From the NCBI GenBank assembly GCA_963082875.1, contig OY720097.1, forward strand, positions 16,066,501 through 16,130,500: a stretch of 64,000 bases of DNA. Reading direction: 5' to 3'. The notes below the pieces were generated by a model. The model ran no database searches. It had not been told where the DNA came from and saw only the letters and a list, made by a program, of their open reading frames with translations. The translations under genes were made by a program, and so were the position numbers. Each line of letters starts with the position of its first letter. Positions within the stretch are counted from its first letter, which is position 1. Source of the DNA: Corella eumyota. Taxonomy: Eukaryota > Chordata > Ascidiacea > Phlebobranchia > Corellidae. Shown one piece after another: positions 33,830 to 47,015 of this stretch.

Positions 33830-34489
33830 GTTTTATTAATTAAATTACCGACAGCCACCAAAAACTATAAGCATTTAAATTAATTTTTAATAAGAAAAAA
33901 TAGTTGTAACAGATCGCTTTTTTTCTTTAAATGTTAAAGCGTCTACACTCTACAGATTCAAGCAATGGTTTTTTATTAAATGTTGCTATTCCCACCTTTT
34001 TTACCCATCTTGAAGTAAAAAGTATGTTTTTTAAAGCTGACCTGTTTAAGTCTAAAAAACCTCTTTATCTGCTGTGCGGCAAATAACATAAATTTGCTTT
34101 TATAAATTTTTTAAGTACACGCTTCTATTGTTGTTGTTGACAACGTAACCTCTGACCCCATAATTAGTTTATCCTTAAATTAACATTTTTGAATATTTAT
34201 TATTTTTTAAGACCACATAGTATTTCAAGCATTCTTAATAATTGTAACTACCTAAAATACAACAGTCTTATCTAGAAAGATATGTTTTATTGTAACAATT
34301 GTAAAATATATGTTATATGTTTTTATGTACTAACTAAATAGTATAAAATCTAACTTTAACTACATAAATTCACAGCTATTATAAAAACACAACTAGCGTT
34401 GCATTAAATTACGTTTTGCAAAAAGTTACAAGAATAAAACAACTAGAAGTAAGTTTTTAATTTACTACAGAGAAAAAAATGAACAATTT
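33830..34489. other. Intergenic region between THEG-like and TALPID3 genes
   Basis: This AT-rich gap holds the promoter of the THEG-like gene and the 3' UTR of TALPID3. An X-box-like sequence (minus strand GTTACGTTGTCAAC, 34136-34149) lies about 310 bp upstream of the THEG-like start. It differs at about three positions from the RFX consensus. No gene was recognised. Confidence 0.35.
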
Positions 34490-37400
34490 TTAATTTTGTT
34501 CATACTTTCTCATTCGATTGCTGTCTTCCAAGGAATCCTAAACAAACAAAATAAAAGTTACACAATGGTACAACTCGCAAAAATACTCTTTGTTTTACAG
34601 TTTTTAACAATTCAATACCTTTAGTAGGTCGGAGTTAAGAGTTGAATATCTATCATCAAAGTTTGTCGAGTTTTGTGCAAAGTTATCTTGTGAAGTTCTT
34701 AAAACAAATGATGTATTAATAATTTTGTTTACAAAAGCACAACAAAAAAAAAGTAAAAATGCTTTCTGTTAACTTACCCTTGGTAGTCATCCATGCTAGT
34801 AACTTTAATAATTTGATGTTTAGGAGGTTGTGCCGGTGGCAAGTTTTCTGATATAGAAGATACACTGACATCAGAATCAGATTTTTTGCCTTCATCTCGA
34901 GAATGTGACAACCTAAAAATTCAATTATACAAATATAGGTAATTATATTTAGAAGGTTGACTTTACCGCTTAAATTTAATTCTTTATCAGTCATTTGAAC
35001 ACTAAAATTTGATCGAAAGTTACGTACTTCCACTTTTGAAATTTTTTCATCTTAGTTGGTTTCTTACTGAATTGACCAACACTTGGTTCAGAGTTTGAAG
35101 AATTTCTTGCAGAATTTTCCGAGTAAGAATTAGATATATTTCCTGGTGTATCATTGTGTACGCTTATTACATCCTCTCCAAATTCACTATTCTAAATAAA
35201 AAAAAAGTTCTTATAGTTTCATCACTGAAGAATAACTTGGTACTGTTTGTTTATATTTATCAGGCATCTACTTTATTACAAAATTGGCAAACTTTTACCT
35301 TATTATCTATGAGCATTTCTGCATACTTCATTGTATCTTCTAAACTGTTTTCATTCAATGATATTTCATCTGAAATAAAAAAACACAAATAAAAAACATA
35401 AATATACAATGGAATGTCTAATCCTTAGTGGGTTACTTAATTTAATGTTCTATAAAAAACAAACAACAAAGTAAAACTTACCAATATTTGCCATTGCAAT
35501 TTTCCTTCCTTTATATTCCCCATGACTAATAATAAGCTGGCCATCAGAGATGGTGTTATCCTGTTCAGTAATTTCACTAGTTGATTGGCTCTCAGTAGAA
35601 ACTGATTCTATAAGTGACTCAACCTCTTTAGGTTCTGGGGTGATAGTTCGAACAACCAAGTTTTGTGCATCGGGTTCAGGCAATTCTGTCACCCTGCAAA
35701 ATAAAAATTTTAAATATCAAGACATTATCACTTAAAGAATAATTTCGTTGTTTTTACATAAACAAGTCATATTTAATAAAAAAAGATATACATTTAAGTT
35801 AAAAAATATTGTTGGTAAATAAAAAATGTTTTTTTTGATATATTAGATATCTTACAATAATTAAATAAAAAAAAGAATAAAAAATAGTTAAATATACTCA
35901 CTTGATGACAGGACCATGTAATTCATTCCCCATCTCATCCATTGGATTTCCCTCCCATGGGTCAACTAAACTGGGGGGTTCAGAGGATTCAGGGGATTTA
36001 CTTTTGGGTGGTTTGGGATCAACTATAGGTGGGGCTTCCGGAGTAGAAGGTGGGGTTTGCTAAAAAAATATATATAAGTTGTTTTACAAAATACAAAAGT
36101 TTAAATGTAAGTTTTGCTTTAATTTGTATATATGCTGTATATAATTCTGCAGTTAATTTACCTGTGGGGTCGTAACAGGAACCGGCTCAAATTCTTGTTG
36201 AATAGAAGCAGGGGGTGTTGTATGATGTTCAGACACAATTGAAGGTTCAGGGCTGCTGTAGTCACCAGATAAACTCGGTGTTTTAATGTCTTCAAATGAC
36301 TGCTGCACTATGCTTGGTGGTGGAGTGGCTAAATTAAAAATATATTAAACAAAAAATCTTTATTATTTTAATAGAAACATATTTTTACGCATTAATTTTT
36401 GTTTTTAAGCTGAAAAATAATTTTTTTTTGAAATTAAATTTGATCCAATCAAAAAAAAAAAATGATACTTACGTTTAGGTGTAACAGGTGGAGTCTTTGG
36501 TTGATAAACAACAGAAGTGGGTGGCGAGGGATCAAATTTCGGTTCCCTGCTAGAAGTTGAAGGCATAGTGGGAATAAAGTTCTGAGTCATTCGATGTATG
36601 ATTTTAATGATCTCATTGTCCACCATGTCTTCAACTGCTTCAGGTGAAAAGTTAATTCCAGTGTCAACTATAACTGGAATGTCTGTACAAATAAAAAAAA
36701 TTTACCACATAAGATTTGGCTTAAAATGGAATAAACAAAGACAATAAAATCCAGCCTAGTTTAAACAACAAGATTTTAGTTATGTTAAATTTATGCAGTT
36801 AACTAAATTTTACATCTTACTCGTATTTAATTAAAATTTAATAACCTGAGACATTTGAATTAGAATCCTCTTGTTGAGATTGAATAGTTGGACAAACATG
36901 ACTTAATATTCTTGCCATTAATTCATTTTCAACAAGAGCAGCAGTTCTAAAAAAAATAACAAAAACAATAAAATCCATTTTAAAAATTTTTTTTTTTAAA
37001 TCAAGAATAACAACAACTTTTTAATACAAAATTTGCTTACTGTTCTTCTAGACTTAATTGTTTGCATTTTTTAGCAATATCTTTGGATGATGGAAGCTTA
37101 ATTGTAGGTTTACATGGAGGACAAGTTGGTTGAGGTTTTGGTTTGTTACCTTGTCCAGATAACTCAACAGGTGATGTGTAACTTTCTTCCTCCTGTTAAA
37201 AAAAAATTTTAAATCATTTTTTTTATATTTTTTCCAAGAAAATGATATAAATTTTTTTTTAGATAATCTGGTATGTTTTTTATTTTAAATCGACCTTCAA
37301 CAAGTTGATACAAAGAATTACAGTTATTTATTTATATTACATAACATAAGTTGATGTGTCACACAACTAAATTTAAATTAACAGAGATCAAATCAGTTGA

Positions 37401-40400
37401 TAAATATAAGCCGCTAATTTTCCTGTAATTATGAGTAATTTAAATTCTATTTTACCTCGTGATCAGTCATGCTCTCTTGTGTGGAGTTTCCAGGTAATTC
37501 ATCATCTGGTGGACTTGGTGGCGCTATTGGGCTTAAAACTTTTGCTTCTATTTAAATAAAATATAAATATTTATATACAAACCCAAATCACCAGATTTAA
37601 GATTTGGCAATTTTTCCTAAAATTAATTTAAATTTAAATAACTGGAATAAAAATCGCAGCAGTTTAAAATAAAATTATCTTACTTTTTGTGGGTTTCTTG
37701 GTTGGAATAACAGAAACTGGAATTACTTTCTTTGGTGATGAAATATATATTGGACCAGTTTCCTAAAATAAATATATCATTTGTTTTTTTTGCAGTTTCA
37801 AATCTCACCCAGTATAAACAATTGAACTAGCTTTTTACATACCACAACAGTAGGAGGTTGAAGTTGTATAGCTTGAGCAGGAAAATGATTCCCACTAAAC
37901 TTCATTGTTGGTTTCCAACTTGTTTGTTGTCCCTGCTCTGTTACTGTTTGGGTCTTCTGAGATTTTACTTGGTTTGCTAAAAGATAAAAATATTTTTTTA
38001 AATCACAAAATATTTGTGTAAGCTAAACATAACAAATAAGCCTTTAAATTAATCTATGCAACCAAATTTAGAATAATTTAAGTTGTGTAACCTGAAACAG
38101 TTTGTAGGGCTCTGTGTGTCCTGAAAGTTGGTTGTTTATTGGGTGAAGAGGTATGCATAAAAGGGGAATGAACGGTTGTTCTACGGGGATGGTAAGCAGC
38201 TCTTCCATAAACATGAGTGACGACTTCCTCATCTGCAGAAAGACAATAAGTATTTGACATCGTTAAAAGTTAATTTAGTTAAAACATTTTTTTAAGTTCT
38301 AGTCTATTTATTTATCTTTTATAAGCATATTGTACACAAATTTTCATGTTTACACTTAAATTATGTGGATTACCTAAATATTAACAATTTCAGAATATAA
38401 GAATGTTAATAACCAGTGCTAGTTTACCGTTGATTTTTTTTTCTTTGGGTACCTTCTTTCCAACTTTTCCAACAGGTTTTGCATTCAATCTTCTTATTCT
38501 AAAGTCTTTTGGTTGTGGTAATTTTGTTGGTTTTTCATTTACTACAGGCTTCGTCATGTTCTGCAAATTTTATTTTATTAAGTTAAATAATCGCCAAGTA
38601 ATCTTTAATGTTTATTAACAACCAAAAACTTACACTCAAAGCAGAAGTCTTAATCTGTTCATTTACCAACTTTGCAATTCTTATTTTTTCATTTTCTGGC
38701 CTGTTAAAATTGTGTTGTCCGATAGTTAGTCAGAGAAAAATCAATCAAAGAAACTTTCATAAAGAGACACTTCATTACTTTTTACATAAACTTGCAAAAA
38801 CTTTAACTTACTTATTCCCGATGGGTGGATTTTTAAAAACGTTCGGATATGAGTCAAATTGAAACTGAGCTGTATTGCGTTCGAGGGCAAAGGTGTTTCC
38901 GTCCAAATTCTGTCTCATTTCTTCGAGCTTAGCCAGTTTTTTTCGAAACTCATCAACAACACTGTAACCACTGGGAGCTGTGTCGAGTAAATTGGGAGCT
39001 TGAGGTTGAGTTGGAATTGAGGTAGGCTTAAAAAATTAAATAATTTAAAATATTTGTAAGAACAGAATTTTAATATTATCAGCAAAGAATTTTGCATGTA
39101 AATTATTATTTTGAAATTCAAAATTAACCAGGTTTAAGGAAAATCGATCTTAGTAGTTGTATTAATATGATTACCATATAAAGAGAAATGGATGATGGAA
39201 AATTCTTAGATATATCGACTAAGTCTTCTTCCTTCTTCATTTTCTATATTGCAAATAAACTGTAATTTAACTTATAACCATTGCAAATATATTTTTGACT
39301 ACTTTATGTTTTTATTTTAAAACTTTTATTATATTAACTAATTGTTAAATAATATCGATTAGCAAGCAAGGGGAATTTACTTTTAAGTGATCTTCATAAG
39401 GATTAGATTTTGATGTTGTTTCTATATGAGCAGGAACACATGGAATTGTCATATTTTTATCTGGATTAAGCCTACACAAAATACAAATTATTACATTTTT
39501 TACCAAACTTATGTTTAATAACCAAAAAATAATTGGTTTCCAATCCTTAGTAAAGTGACATAAAAGGGAAAAAACGAATAAAATCACCAATGTGTTAACA
39601 GTATATTAATAATATATAAAAATTTCCTAAATAGGATATGTCAAGGGTTTTTGAAGTTCATTTGTTGATTTAATAAGTAACTTTGTATGCAGAGTGCTGT
39701 CTGTATTATATGTTCGGGAAAAAATTTGGTTCTAAATATAGATAAAAAAATACCCACATGCCGTTCAGTTCATAGTAATGAAGTTAAGGTAAATTGAACT
39801 GTAACATTTTCTCCTTACTCTAATTTTTTGCTAAAATAAATATTCATGAAACTTCTGTTTGCACAATTTTGTCATTTTTTATTTCGACTTTTATTTACAT
39901 ACACAACAACAAGCAAAATTGTATAAAAACATACAACAAACTAAGAGCTTTTCATTGGAACTTGTGGGTTAATATAAGAGCTTTTTAATATATAACTTAT
40001 TAATTAAAATTAAAACTGTCTGCACATATTAAAAAAATGTATTTTTTGATTGCAAACGAAAATTTTGTTTAAAATAAAAAATTAAAACATTTTTTTTTTT
40101 ATTCGCAATTAGATTCTGAGGTTGGAATGTGAATAATTTTAACTTATTATTGTGTTTTAAAAAAATATATATATACTTAGTTAAATAAACAAATTAAAAA
40201 AAACACAAGTGTTTTAATTTTGTTTTAGTTAGTTATATGGGTTTAAATGTTTTAAGTTTTATGGCAAGTTAGTTAATCAATTTGTACTAATTAAAGTTTT
40301 TAATTTTCTAAAACATATTTTTTGGCAAAATCCTTTTTTGTCACAATATCGAATCAAAGTACTGAAAAGCATATTTAAATACATTACAAATTAATAAGCA

Positions 40401-43400
40401 CTTTTGAGCAAAAAATAAAACATTTTCAGGACAGTAAATAATAATAAAAAACAAAAAATTTCAGCATTTAAGTTTTTAGCTGGAAACATTTTCCTTTTTT
40501 ATTTCATTTCCACCATTTAATATTGTAGTTATTTCTTCTTGCATAAATGCCCAAGGAACGCTGGAACCAACCAGAGGACATTTTTTACCACTTGGACAAT
40601 AAACTTCACCCCCGCGAGCACCTTGCGCTCGTATATTTTCTCTCGAGCAGTGAAAGCAGAACTTGTGCATAGCCTGTGATGGACACTGTACAAAGTGTGT
40701 GTCTTCAAGTCTTCCCTGACACAACACACATTTCAGAGGCTTGCTCTGTCCATTTGGAACAGGGGAAGTTAAGGGAAGCCCAGATGAAACAAACCCAGAT
40801 CCGTTAAGTTTAGCGCTTGGTGCTCCAGTAGAAGATGGAGTGGGAGGAGAGGAAAGATGACTTGTCTTAGTTGAGGCAACATTTAAATGCGTTCTCGTAC
40901 CACTTGAACTACCACTACTTGTTCGCATCCTTCTCCAGTTACTGTCAGCCCTTGAGTCGGGTGATTTACTTAAATCATTGGCAACCAAGGAGGGTGATCC
41001 ATCTGTTGGGGATTGTACAACAAATGGTGGTGAACAGCTTACACTGTTTGTCCTCACTGATTTGTTGCCACTGTTTGTGGAAATTCCACTTGTGGGGCTA
41101 TTACCCTTGGGTGAAGAATCAATAGGATCTCCACCTGACATTGCTTCGAATGAAGCCCTTTCACTTCCTCTTTCATCTGGAGACCCTTTTACTTCCTCTT
41201 TCATCTGGAAATTGTTGTCAGGAACAAAAAGGGAGTCCTTAGATTTCACAGATGGACTTGGTGGAACTGTATTGGCAGAATGTTGTTGATGTAATACATA
41301 ACCAAGTGATGCCATAGGAAGTGTTGACGTTTTTGATGACAAATCACTAGCAGAGCAAGTTATGGATCCTGAAGCGGATGGAGAGCTGGTCATCTCAATT
41401 GACATTGCAGTCGAAGAAGACAGTCCTGGATGCTCTTCAGGTGACCCTTTGCGCTTTCGTGAAACAGAAGGCAACATGGAAACTGCCAGTTTCGTAATAC
41501 TTGGGCTAACAAGTCCACTCATGTTGCTACTTATGGGAAGTTGTGGATATGAAGGGTCAATATAAGGTTCAGGAAGATATTCAGATGGAATGTTGTCCTT
41601 AAAAGCTCTTACTGTATCAGGTAGTAAGTCACCAAGCAATCGCCAATGTCCTGACCCATGTTTTATTTCGTATTCAATATATTTGTAACCAGAACTAAGT
41701 GCACCTTTGCCCATGTCTTTTAGTGTATCTTGAAACATTTGCCTTGCAACACCAGATGCACTAGTAAAAACAGCACCAGATCCAACCGGATATTCAATGT
41801 AGGTCTTAAGCTCATAATCCATTCCTGGTTTGTAAGGTGCCTCAAAATAAAATACCCTTCCAGTCAGACTGTGATCTTTTTTAAATCGAATTTGAAAAGG
41901 TGCACAATGATTTAATCTTGCTAAACTTTCCATCACAATGCTTCCACTGTTTCGTGCTTCCTCCATTAAATGATAAGACAAAGAATTGTGTCGACCATGA
42001 TGATGCCTATCACTACTTTTATAAGTCGATTGTGAAGGCAAATTTGTATTTGGAGATGCAGTTCCCTTTGAGTCTTTGGCATGTACAGATTGTTCATTAT
42101 TAGAAGATCGTGTACTGCTGTTTGGAATAGAACCCAACCCTCTACCAGCCAATACTGGGAAAACGCTTTGTGAGTTTCCAATTAGACAACCATTAGGGAA
42201 TATATGCTGAGATATTGGCATGGATGACAGGGAATTGTGTCGGGTAGTGGATGTAGCTGATGCTCTTTGTTCTGTGTCTTTGAATGAGAAATGAGTTGGT
42301 TGTAGAACTCCAAGGTTGCTAAATGATTTTAATGCAGAACTGTTTTGGGACAAAGAGTATGAGGAGTTAGTCGTGATACCCTTGCCATCTGCATTAATAG
42401 AGTAATATCGATCTAGGCGAGGTTGCTCTGCATGTTTTGATAAACTGCTATCAAAACCATGTGCACTTTTATTTGGTGACAGTCGTTTGGAACTTGATTG
42501 TGTGTGAGCAGGTGGATTTAATTTTCCATTTGGCTGCTCATAGCTGCTTGAAGCTCTAAGTGAATGCTGCCCTTGTTTAAGTTGGCGGGCATTTTCCAAC
42601 ACCGATTCAATACGATCCGGTCCTTCGTAGTTAACACAACCACGGCAAACAGGTTCAGAAAAATCAAAAATCATAGCCCAGGGCATTCGATGAAAATCAC
42701 ACAAATAACAATGCTTTCGCATTTGTCTGCTAGACGACATTTTGATAATAATGTAGTAAATCACATTTAAATCAACTTAAATGAACCAAATTCTATATTA
42801 AAACATTAACAGTTGTTATTTAAAGCTCAATCTATTTAAATATGCATAGTTAAACCTCAACTAGCAGGCATGTTATATTTTAAAGGTTAGTCTAATGTTG
42901 AGCCCAAGGGCACTAACAATTCACCTTTCTTTCTGGCTTGATATTTGCGGAACGCGTTATAATATAGAACGTAACTACTCTTAGTAATTAACCTAACGAC
43001 TCAACTTACACCCGTATTTGTCATACTCTAAAAAACTAAAGCTTACGCGCACCCTTCACATTTACTAGGTGAATTTTTTCCCTTCCGAAAACGTCAAAAT
43101 AGTTCCTTACAAATGACCATTCCGAAAACGTCATTAGTAGCGACGTGACAAGGCTAAAAGTGCGATGTAAGCTCGGGCAAAATAGTCAGCGCGCATTGAC
43201 GTATACGCCCAAACGTCATCGAGTTATGCGAAAGAGAGAGCTCTTGAGTGAGCGTCATCGAATATAAACCTGGAAAACTCGAATGTTAGGCCCTGCTAAG
43301 TGAGTAAGAGAAACGAAAACCAACAATGCGTATAAGAGGGCGAGCGTGCACACACATACACATAAAAAAGAGTGCGTCATAGTTTGCCTTTTACACCAGA

Positions 43401-46400
43401 CACACAGAGCGAAAACACAGCCGAGCAATGACGTCATTGAACCGTCGTGAGTCATAATCGCGAGGCTATATACGATCGGTTGACACGAATTCGCGCGGCC
43501 TGCCAACAGCATTTATTTGGATTAAAAAATTATGTATCAGATTGGCAGCGATCTGACATTTTAAATCGCGCCCAAATTGAATTAAGACAGCATCGTATTT
43601 TATCTGCCTACGTATGACACGACTGCGCGGTCGTGCAAGCTAATAATAGCTTGGCGGAAGTATTGGTATACGATGCGTGCGCACAAATATTTCGCCGGTG
43701 AGTCACAGGGCTACTTCAATGCTATAGGTAAGCCTGACTCTCTTTCTATTATAACTAGCCTTTTTTCCTAGCGTTTGTACAGGCGTGGGCGGTTTATAAG
43801 ATGGGATAAAAGGGAGAGTAAAACGAATGAAGATGATTCATGAAAAACTGACTTGAATTCGGTTTTGCAAACATTTTAATTATAACGACGATGGGCATTA
43901 TCGGCGCAAAGGCGGCAAGGCGTTATTTTCTCCTACTTCTTTTGCAGAATTAAATCGGTGGCTATAAATAACACTTTATTTTTCCTAGATGCCTATCGAA
44001 CTCTAACCACAATAGCTCGCAAAAACAAAACAAATTCTCCCATTAAAATCTGTGTACGTGGAGTAGGCACGCTTAAAAACAAACGAGATATGTGTATTGT
44101 TATTCCGTTAAGAAAACGACGGATTTCCGATTTTAAGCAAAACGTAAAAGTTTGCACCGTTCAATTTACTAATAAAACTGCTAAACGCTAACTTTTAATA
44201 TAAACAAGTTAAAAAAAATCGCACTTAAATCAAGTTAATCAACAAATTAAATACACTTACATTTTTTTAAAATTAAAATAAATATTTTTTCTAAAATTAA
44301 ATACACTTTGAAATTTTTGTCCATTTTTTACAAATATATATATTTATATATAATTTAATTATATAATTCTTGATATACTTTACACACTAAGCCTTAATCT
44401 TGCAAACCTAATTTAAATGCCAACTAAATTAATTTAAAAACACCAGCCAAGATGACTAATCCTAATATAACATTCGCACAATGAAACTGAAAAAAAGGAA
44501 ATTTCAGTCTTATTCCCAAGTAAAAATATGATGTCATATTTATATCACTAAGAAATTTTAATGCCAAGAATAGCTGGAGGGACTTTTTATTGTGAGGCTT
44601 CAATAATTGTAATTACAGCTCAATAAAATGTATATTTAAACAACTTATAACAGGATAATAACAGGGTAAATTTAATCCAGTACAATTTGCATGTAGTAAC
44701 AATTGTAAATACTAAATACAAAGGGGATTTTTTGTTAAGGGGGCTAATTTTTTTTTAAAAATTCTTTTATTATGTAAAAAAAATTTGACTACATCTAAAA
44801 ATTCTATACCTTTGAATAGGCCGTGTTTTTTGTAACGAATGAAGTGTGTCCGGATGCTTGTTTGGTGTTTCGAACCGTGACAGACCCGACTGATCCAATA
44901 TATCTTGCAAAAATTGGCCGTTTCCTAAAAATACCGTCATGCAAATTACAACAGGGCATATCTCGAAGTATGATAAAAATAGAATTGTGGAACATGAATT
45001 ATGACGCAATGAAAAATTATTTGTTCCTCTTTTTCGAGTATTATTTGGCACAGGTATAAATAGTAAAATCAATATAGTTCTAGGGGGCATCTGCAGTTCC
45101 ACTAATTCTAAAATCAATTCTATTTTTTGATTTTATTAAATTAAATTTTTATTGTAAAAAATATAGAATATACATTTCAACAAAAAAGTGACTGTGATAG
45201 TAAAAAATCCATAGTCATTAAAGTCCATAAAAAAAAAAGTTGTTTGGAATTTTTCACAAAAAATTTTTAAATATTTAAATTAAAATTTTTATTTTACCAG
45301 TGACATGATCGTGTGTGTGGGTTTGTACAGTGTTGGAAGGTTGTGGTGCATATTGTCGTGGTAGTGGAGTAGTTAACAGCTCATTTCTAAAAATAGAATA
45401 AGGAATAAGACTAATTATTCTAAATATTTTAAAACATTAAAGTTTTGTAAATACTAGATAAATTCTTACAAAACATTTTCCAAAAAAACTTCTAAGTCTA
45501 AATAAATATATTCATCTAAAAATAAAATTATTAAACTTTTATATTTGTTTAATAAACTAACAACAATTTAAATGCTTACTTTTCCTTGTTATTCGCAAGT
45601 TGAAAAGGGGTTTGATGTTGTAAGTGTGAAGATTTCATGTTACACTTTACATCACCTTAAAATGAATAACATATTTTTAAAATTAGAAACCTAGATATTA
45701 CATAAAAGACATAAACATAAAAGACGTAAAAAAATATTTTTTAGAGTTCTGTATAAAAAATATTGATTTTCCACTTTATTTTTATAGATAAAGGTGTATG
45801 GTGGTTATCAATATATAGACAAATTTTTTTTTTAAAATGGGAGAAATATTAACTATATTAATTGAATCAAAAAAAAAATTATTTTTTCCTTATAAATATT
45901 TTACTAAATAAACAAATTGTATACACTAAATAAAAATTTTACCATCATTTAGATTATTTTGAATGCTGTTCACTTTTTCTACTGTTTGTAAGAGTTGTAC
46001 CTAGATAAAATTAACTTTTTGAAAAAGAGTTTATGATAGTTTTTTTTTTAATTTACAAAAAAAATTTATTCTATATAGTGGCAAGAATAAAACTTAATTT
46101 TTTAACCCACCTGCCATTGTGTTTGTTGGGCCTGCAGCCTTTCCAAGTGAGATAATCGCTGTTCGGTTAATTGTGTTAATTTATCTTCCAAAGCTTTGGT
46201 ATTATATTGGATTTGAGTGGTTGTAACATTTTCCCGCATTTCAAGCAATTTGTTGGAAACTTCCGCAACCTCATTTGATAAATCTGTTTTCACCTAAAAT
46301 AATATGTTAAAAATTTTAGTATAAAATACGCAAATTATTTAAATTTAAGTATCGTGTAAAAAAGACAGTACAAAAATCTTCAGTAGATATTAAAACAATT

Positions 46401-47015
46401 TTTTTCTAAACCTTTTCAATTTCTTTCATGACTTTAGTTGTTGGAGAATCAACATGTTTTTGCGGTTCAACAACTAAGTCAACAGTTCGTAAACCTCTTT
46501 TTGTTGATTGCATTGGTTGAAAACTACAACATAAAAATACATAACTAAAACACTTTTTGCAACAAATATCATATCATACGTACATCAATTTTTTTTTTCT
46601 TCAAAAACCTTATAAAATTAACATCAGTGAAATGAAAAACAATAAGTTTGCATTAATTTGACAAAGTAAGACCAAAATTTTTAGCTGAGATGTTAAAACT
46701 ACCTTGGATTTTTTAATGGACCAAAATTCTTTGGTCTTCCTTCAAACTTTTGGATGTCTAGATTTTCTAATAAAAAGTCTTAGTTAAAACAAATAAATTG
46801 TGATATGACCTTTAAAAATATGTCTGTATAGTAACAATACTTTATAACTTTAAAATCGTGATAACTTATAAGTATTTAATTTAAAATTAAGTTTGCTTTA
46901 TTTACATTTGTTATCTACATCATTTATTAACTTGCTAACAATGTAAACATCTATAACCTGGAGAGTCGATATTAGATGACAACACTCCTTGTGGAAGTTG
47001 TGATGTAGTTGCCAT
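34490..47015 (-). CDS. KIAA0586: TALPID3 (KIAA0586), centriolar ciliogenesis protein
   Basis: This is a distal-centriole protein needed for ciliary vesicle docking and hedgehog signalling. The N-terminal part is at 44812-47015: [13 protein letters not shown], a coiled coil with [43 protein letters not shown]. The rest is at 34490-39471: [15 protein letters not shown] (end of the conserved coiled coil), [70 protein letters not shown], and [13 protein letters not shown]. These match remembered human TALPID3 in the same order. The exon ending at 44812 stops in phase 2 (AG) and the exon at 39471 resumes with G, so the two halves join cleanly (I-Q-R-L-N-P). The joining intron is about 5.3 kb and encloses an IRF2BP gene. 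It is head to head with a dynein heavy-chain gene. Confidence 0.88.
40476..42740 (-). CDS. IRF2BP: Interferon regulatory factor 2-binding protein family, single exon, nested in TALPID3 intron
   Basis: An uninterrupted frame of 754 codons from the ATG at 42740 ([20 protein letters not shown]). An in-frame ATG eight codons upstream is less likely, because MSSSRQ fits the family start. The N-terminal IRF2BP zinc finger reads [20 protein letters not shown], then [10 protein letters not shown] and ENARQLK. The middle is Ser/Asn/Pro-rich. The C-terminal C3HC4 RING begins [18 protein letters not shown] and includes [16 protein letters not shown] and [11 protein letters not shown]. This two-ended architecture defines the IRF2BP1/2/L family of transcriptional corepressors and ubiquitin ligases. 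Vertebrate members are also intronless. It lies on the same strand within a TALPID3 intron, with its own GC-richer promoter upstream. Confidence 0.95.
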   Translation of the reverse strand: MSSSRQMRKHCYLCDFHRMPWAMIFDFSEPVCRGCVNYEGPDRIESVLENARQLKQGQHSLRASSSYEQPNGKLNPPAHTQSSSKRLSPNKSAHGFDSSLSKHAEQPRLDRYYSINADGKGITTNSSYSLSQNSSALKSFSNLGVLQPTHFSFKDTEQRASATSTTRHNSLSSMPISQHIFPNGCLIGNSQSVFPVLAGRGLGSIPNSSTRSSNNEQSVHAKDSKGTASPNTNLPSQSTYKSSDRHHHGRHNSLSYHLMEEARNSGSIVMESLARLNHCAPFQIRFKKDHSLTGRVFYFEAPYKPGMDYELKTYIEYPVGSGAVFTSASGVARQMFQDTLKDMGKGALSSGYKYIEYEIKHGSGHWRLLGDLLPDTVRAFKDNIPSEYLPEPYIDPSYPQLPISSNMSGLVSPSITKLAVSMLPSVSRKRKGSPEEHPGLSSSTAMSIEMTSSPSASGSITCSASDLSSKTSTLPMASLGYVLHQQHSANTVPPSPSVKSKDSLFVPDNNFQMKEEVKGSPDERGSERASFEAMSGGDPIDSSPKGNSPTSGISTNSGNKSVRTNSVSCSPPFVVQSPTDGSPSLVANDLSKSPDSRADSNWRRMRTSSGSSSGTRTHLNVASTKTSHLSSPPTPSSTGAPSAKLNGSGFVSSGLPLTSPVPNGQSKPLKCVLCQGRLEDTHFVQCPSQAMHKFCFHCSRENIRAQGARGGEVYCPSGKKCPLVGSSVPWAFMQEEITTILNGGNEIKKENVSS
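43000..43672. promoter_or_regulatory. Probable IRF2BP promoter with repeated ACGTCA elements
   Basis: This GC-richer, CpG-containing patch lies upstream of the IRF2BP start and inside the TALPID3 intron. TTCCGAAAACGTCA occurs twice (43084-43097 and 43121-43134). Further CRE half sites occur at 43198-43203 and 43213-43218, and a full TGACGTCA at 43429-43436. These suggest CREB/ATF-type control. The start site itself cannot be placed. Confidence 0.45.
43673..44191 (+). CDS. Possible small two-exon gene divergent to IRF2BP (weak)
   Basis: An ATG at 43673 opens MRAHKYFA and runs into a good donor (G|GTGAGT after 43697). A pyrimidine-rich acceptor TTTTTCCTAG near 43988 restores phase into [14 protein letters not shown]…, which ends at a stop at 44189-44191. 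The product would be about 76 residues, basic ([11 protein letters not shown]), with no recognised domain and no signal peptide. It sits about 930 bp from the IRF2BP start on the opposite strand, so it may be only a divergent promoter transcript. Confidence 0.25.
44812..47015 (-). other. KIAA0586: 5' exon block of TALPID3
   Basis: This block holds the first exons, separated from the remainder by the 5.3-kb intron. The start exon (ATG at 47015, [10 protein letters not shown]) splices in phase 1 to [15 protein letters not shown]. The next exons are [15 protein letters not shown], the coiled-coil exon ending [42 protein letters not shown] and [11 protein letters not shown]. Read alone, it could be mistaken for a separate coiled-coil gene. 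Confidence 0.85.

Noticed and set aside
40871-42770. Several plus-strand ORFs of 60-100 codons opposite IRF2BP.
   Set aside because: They are shadows of the long conserved IRF2BP coding exon on the other strand.
44823-45059. A 78-codon plus-strand ORF overlapping the TALPID3 exon at 44812.
   Set aside because: The minus strand there encodes the conserved [11 protein letters not shown] exon with good splice sites.
44812-47015. A separate coiled-coil gene upstream of IRF2BP.
   Set aside because: Its motifs match the N-terminal half of TALPID3 and its last exon joins in phase to the TALPID3 exon at 39471.
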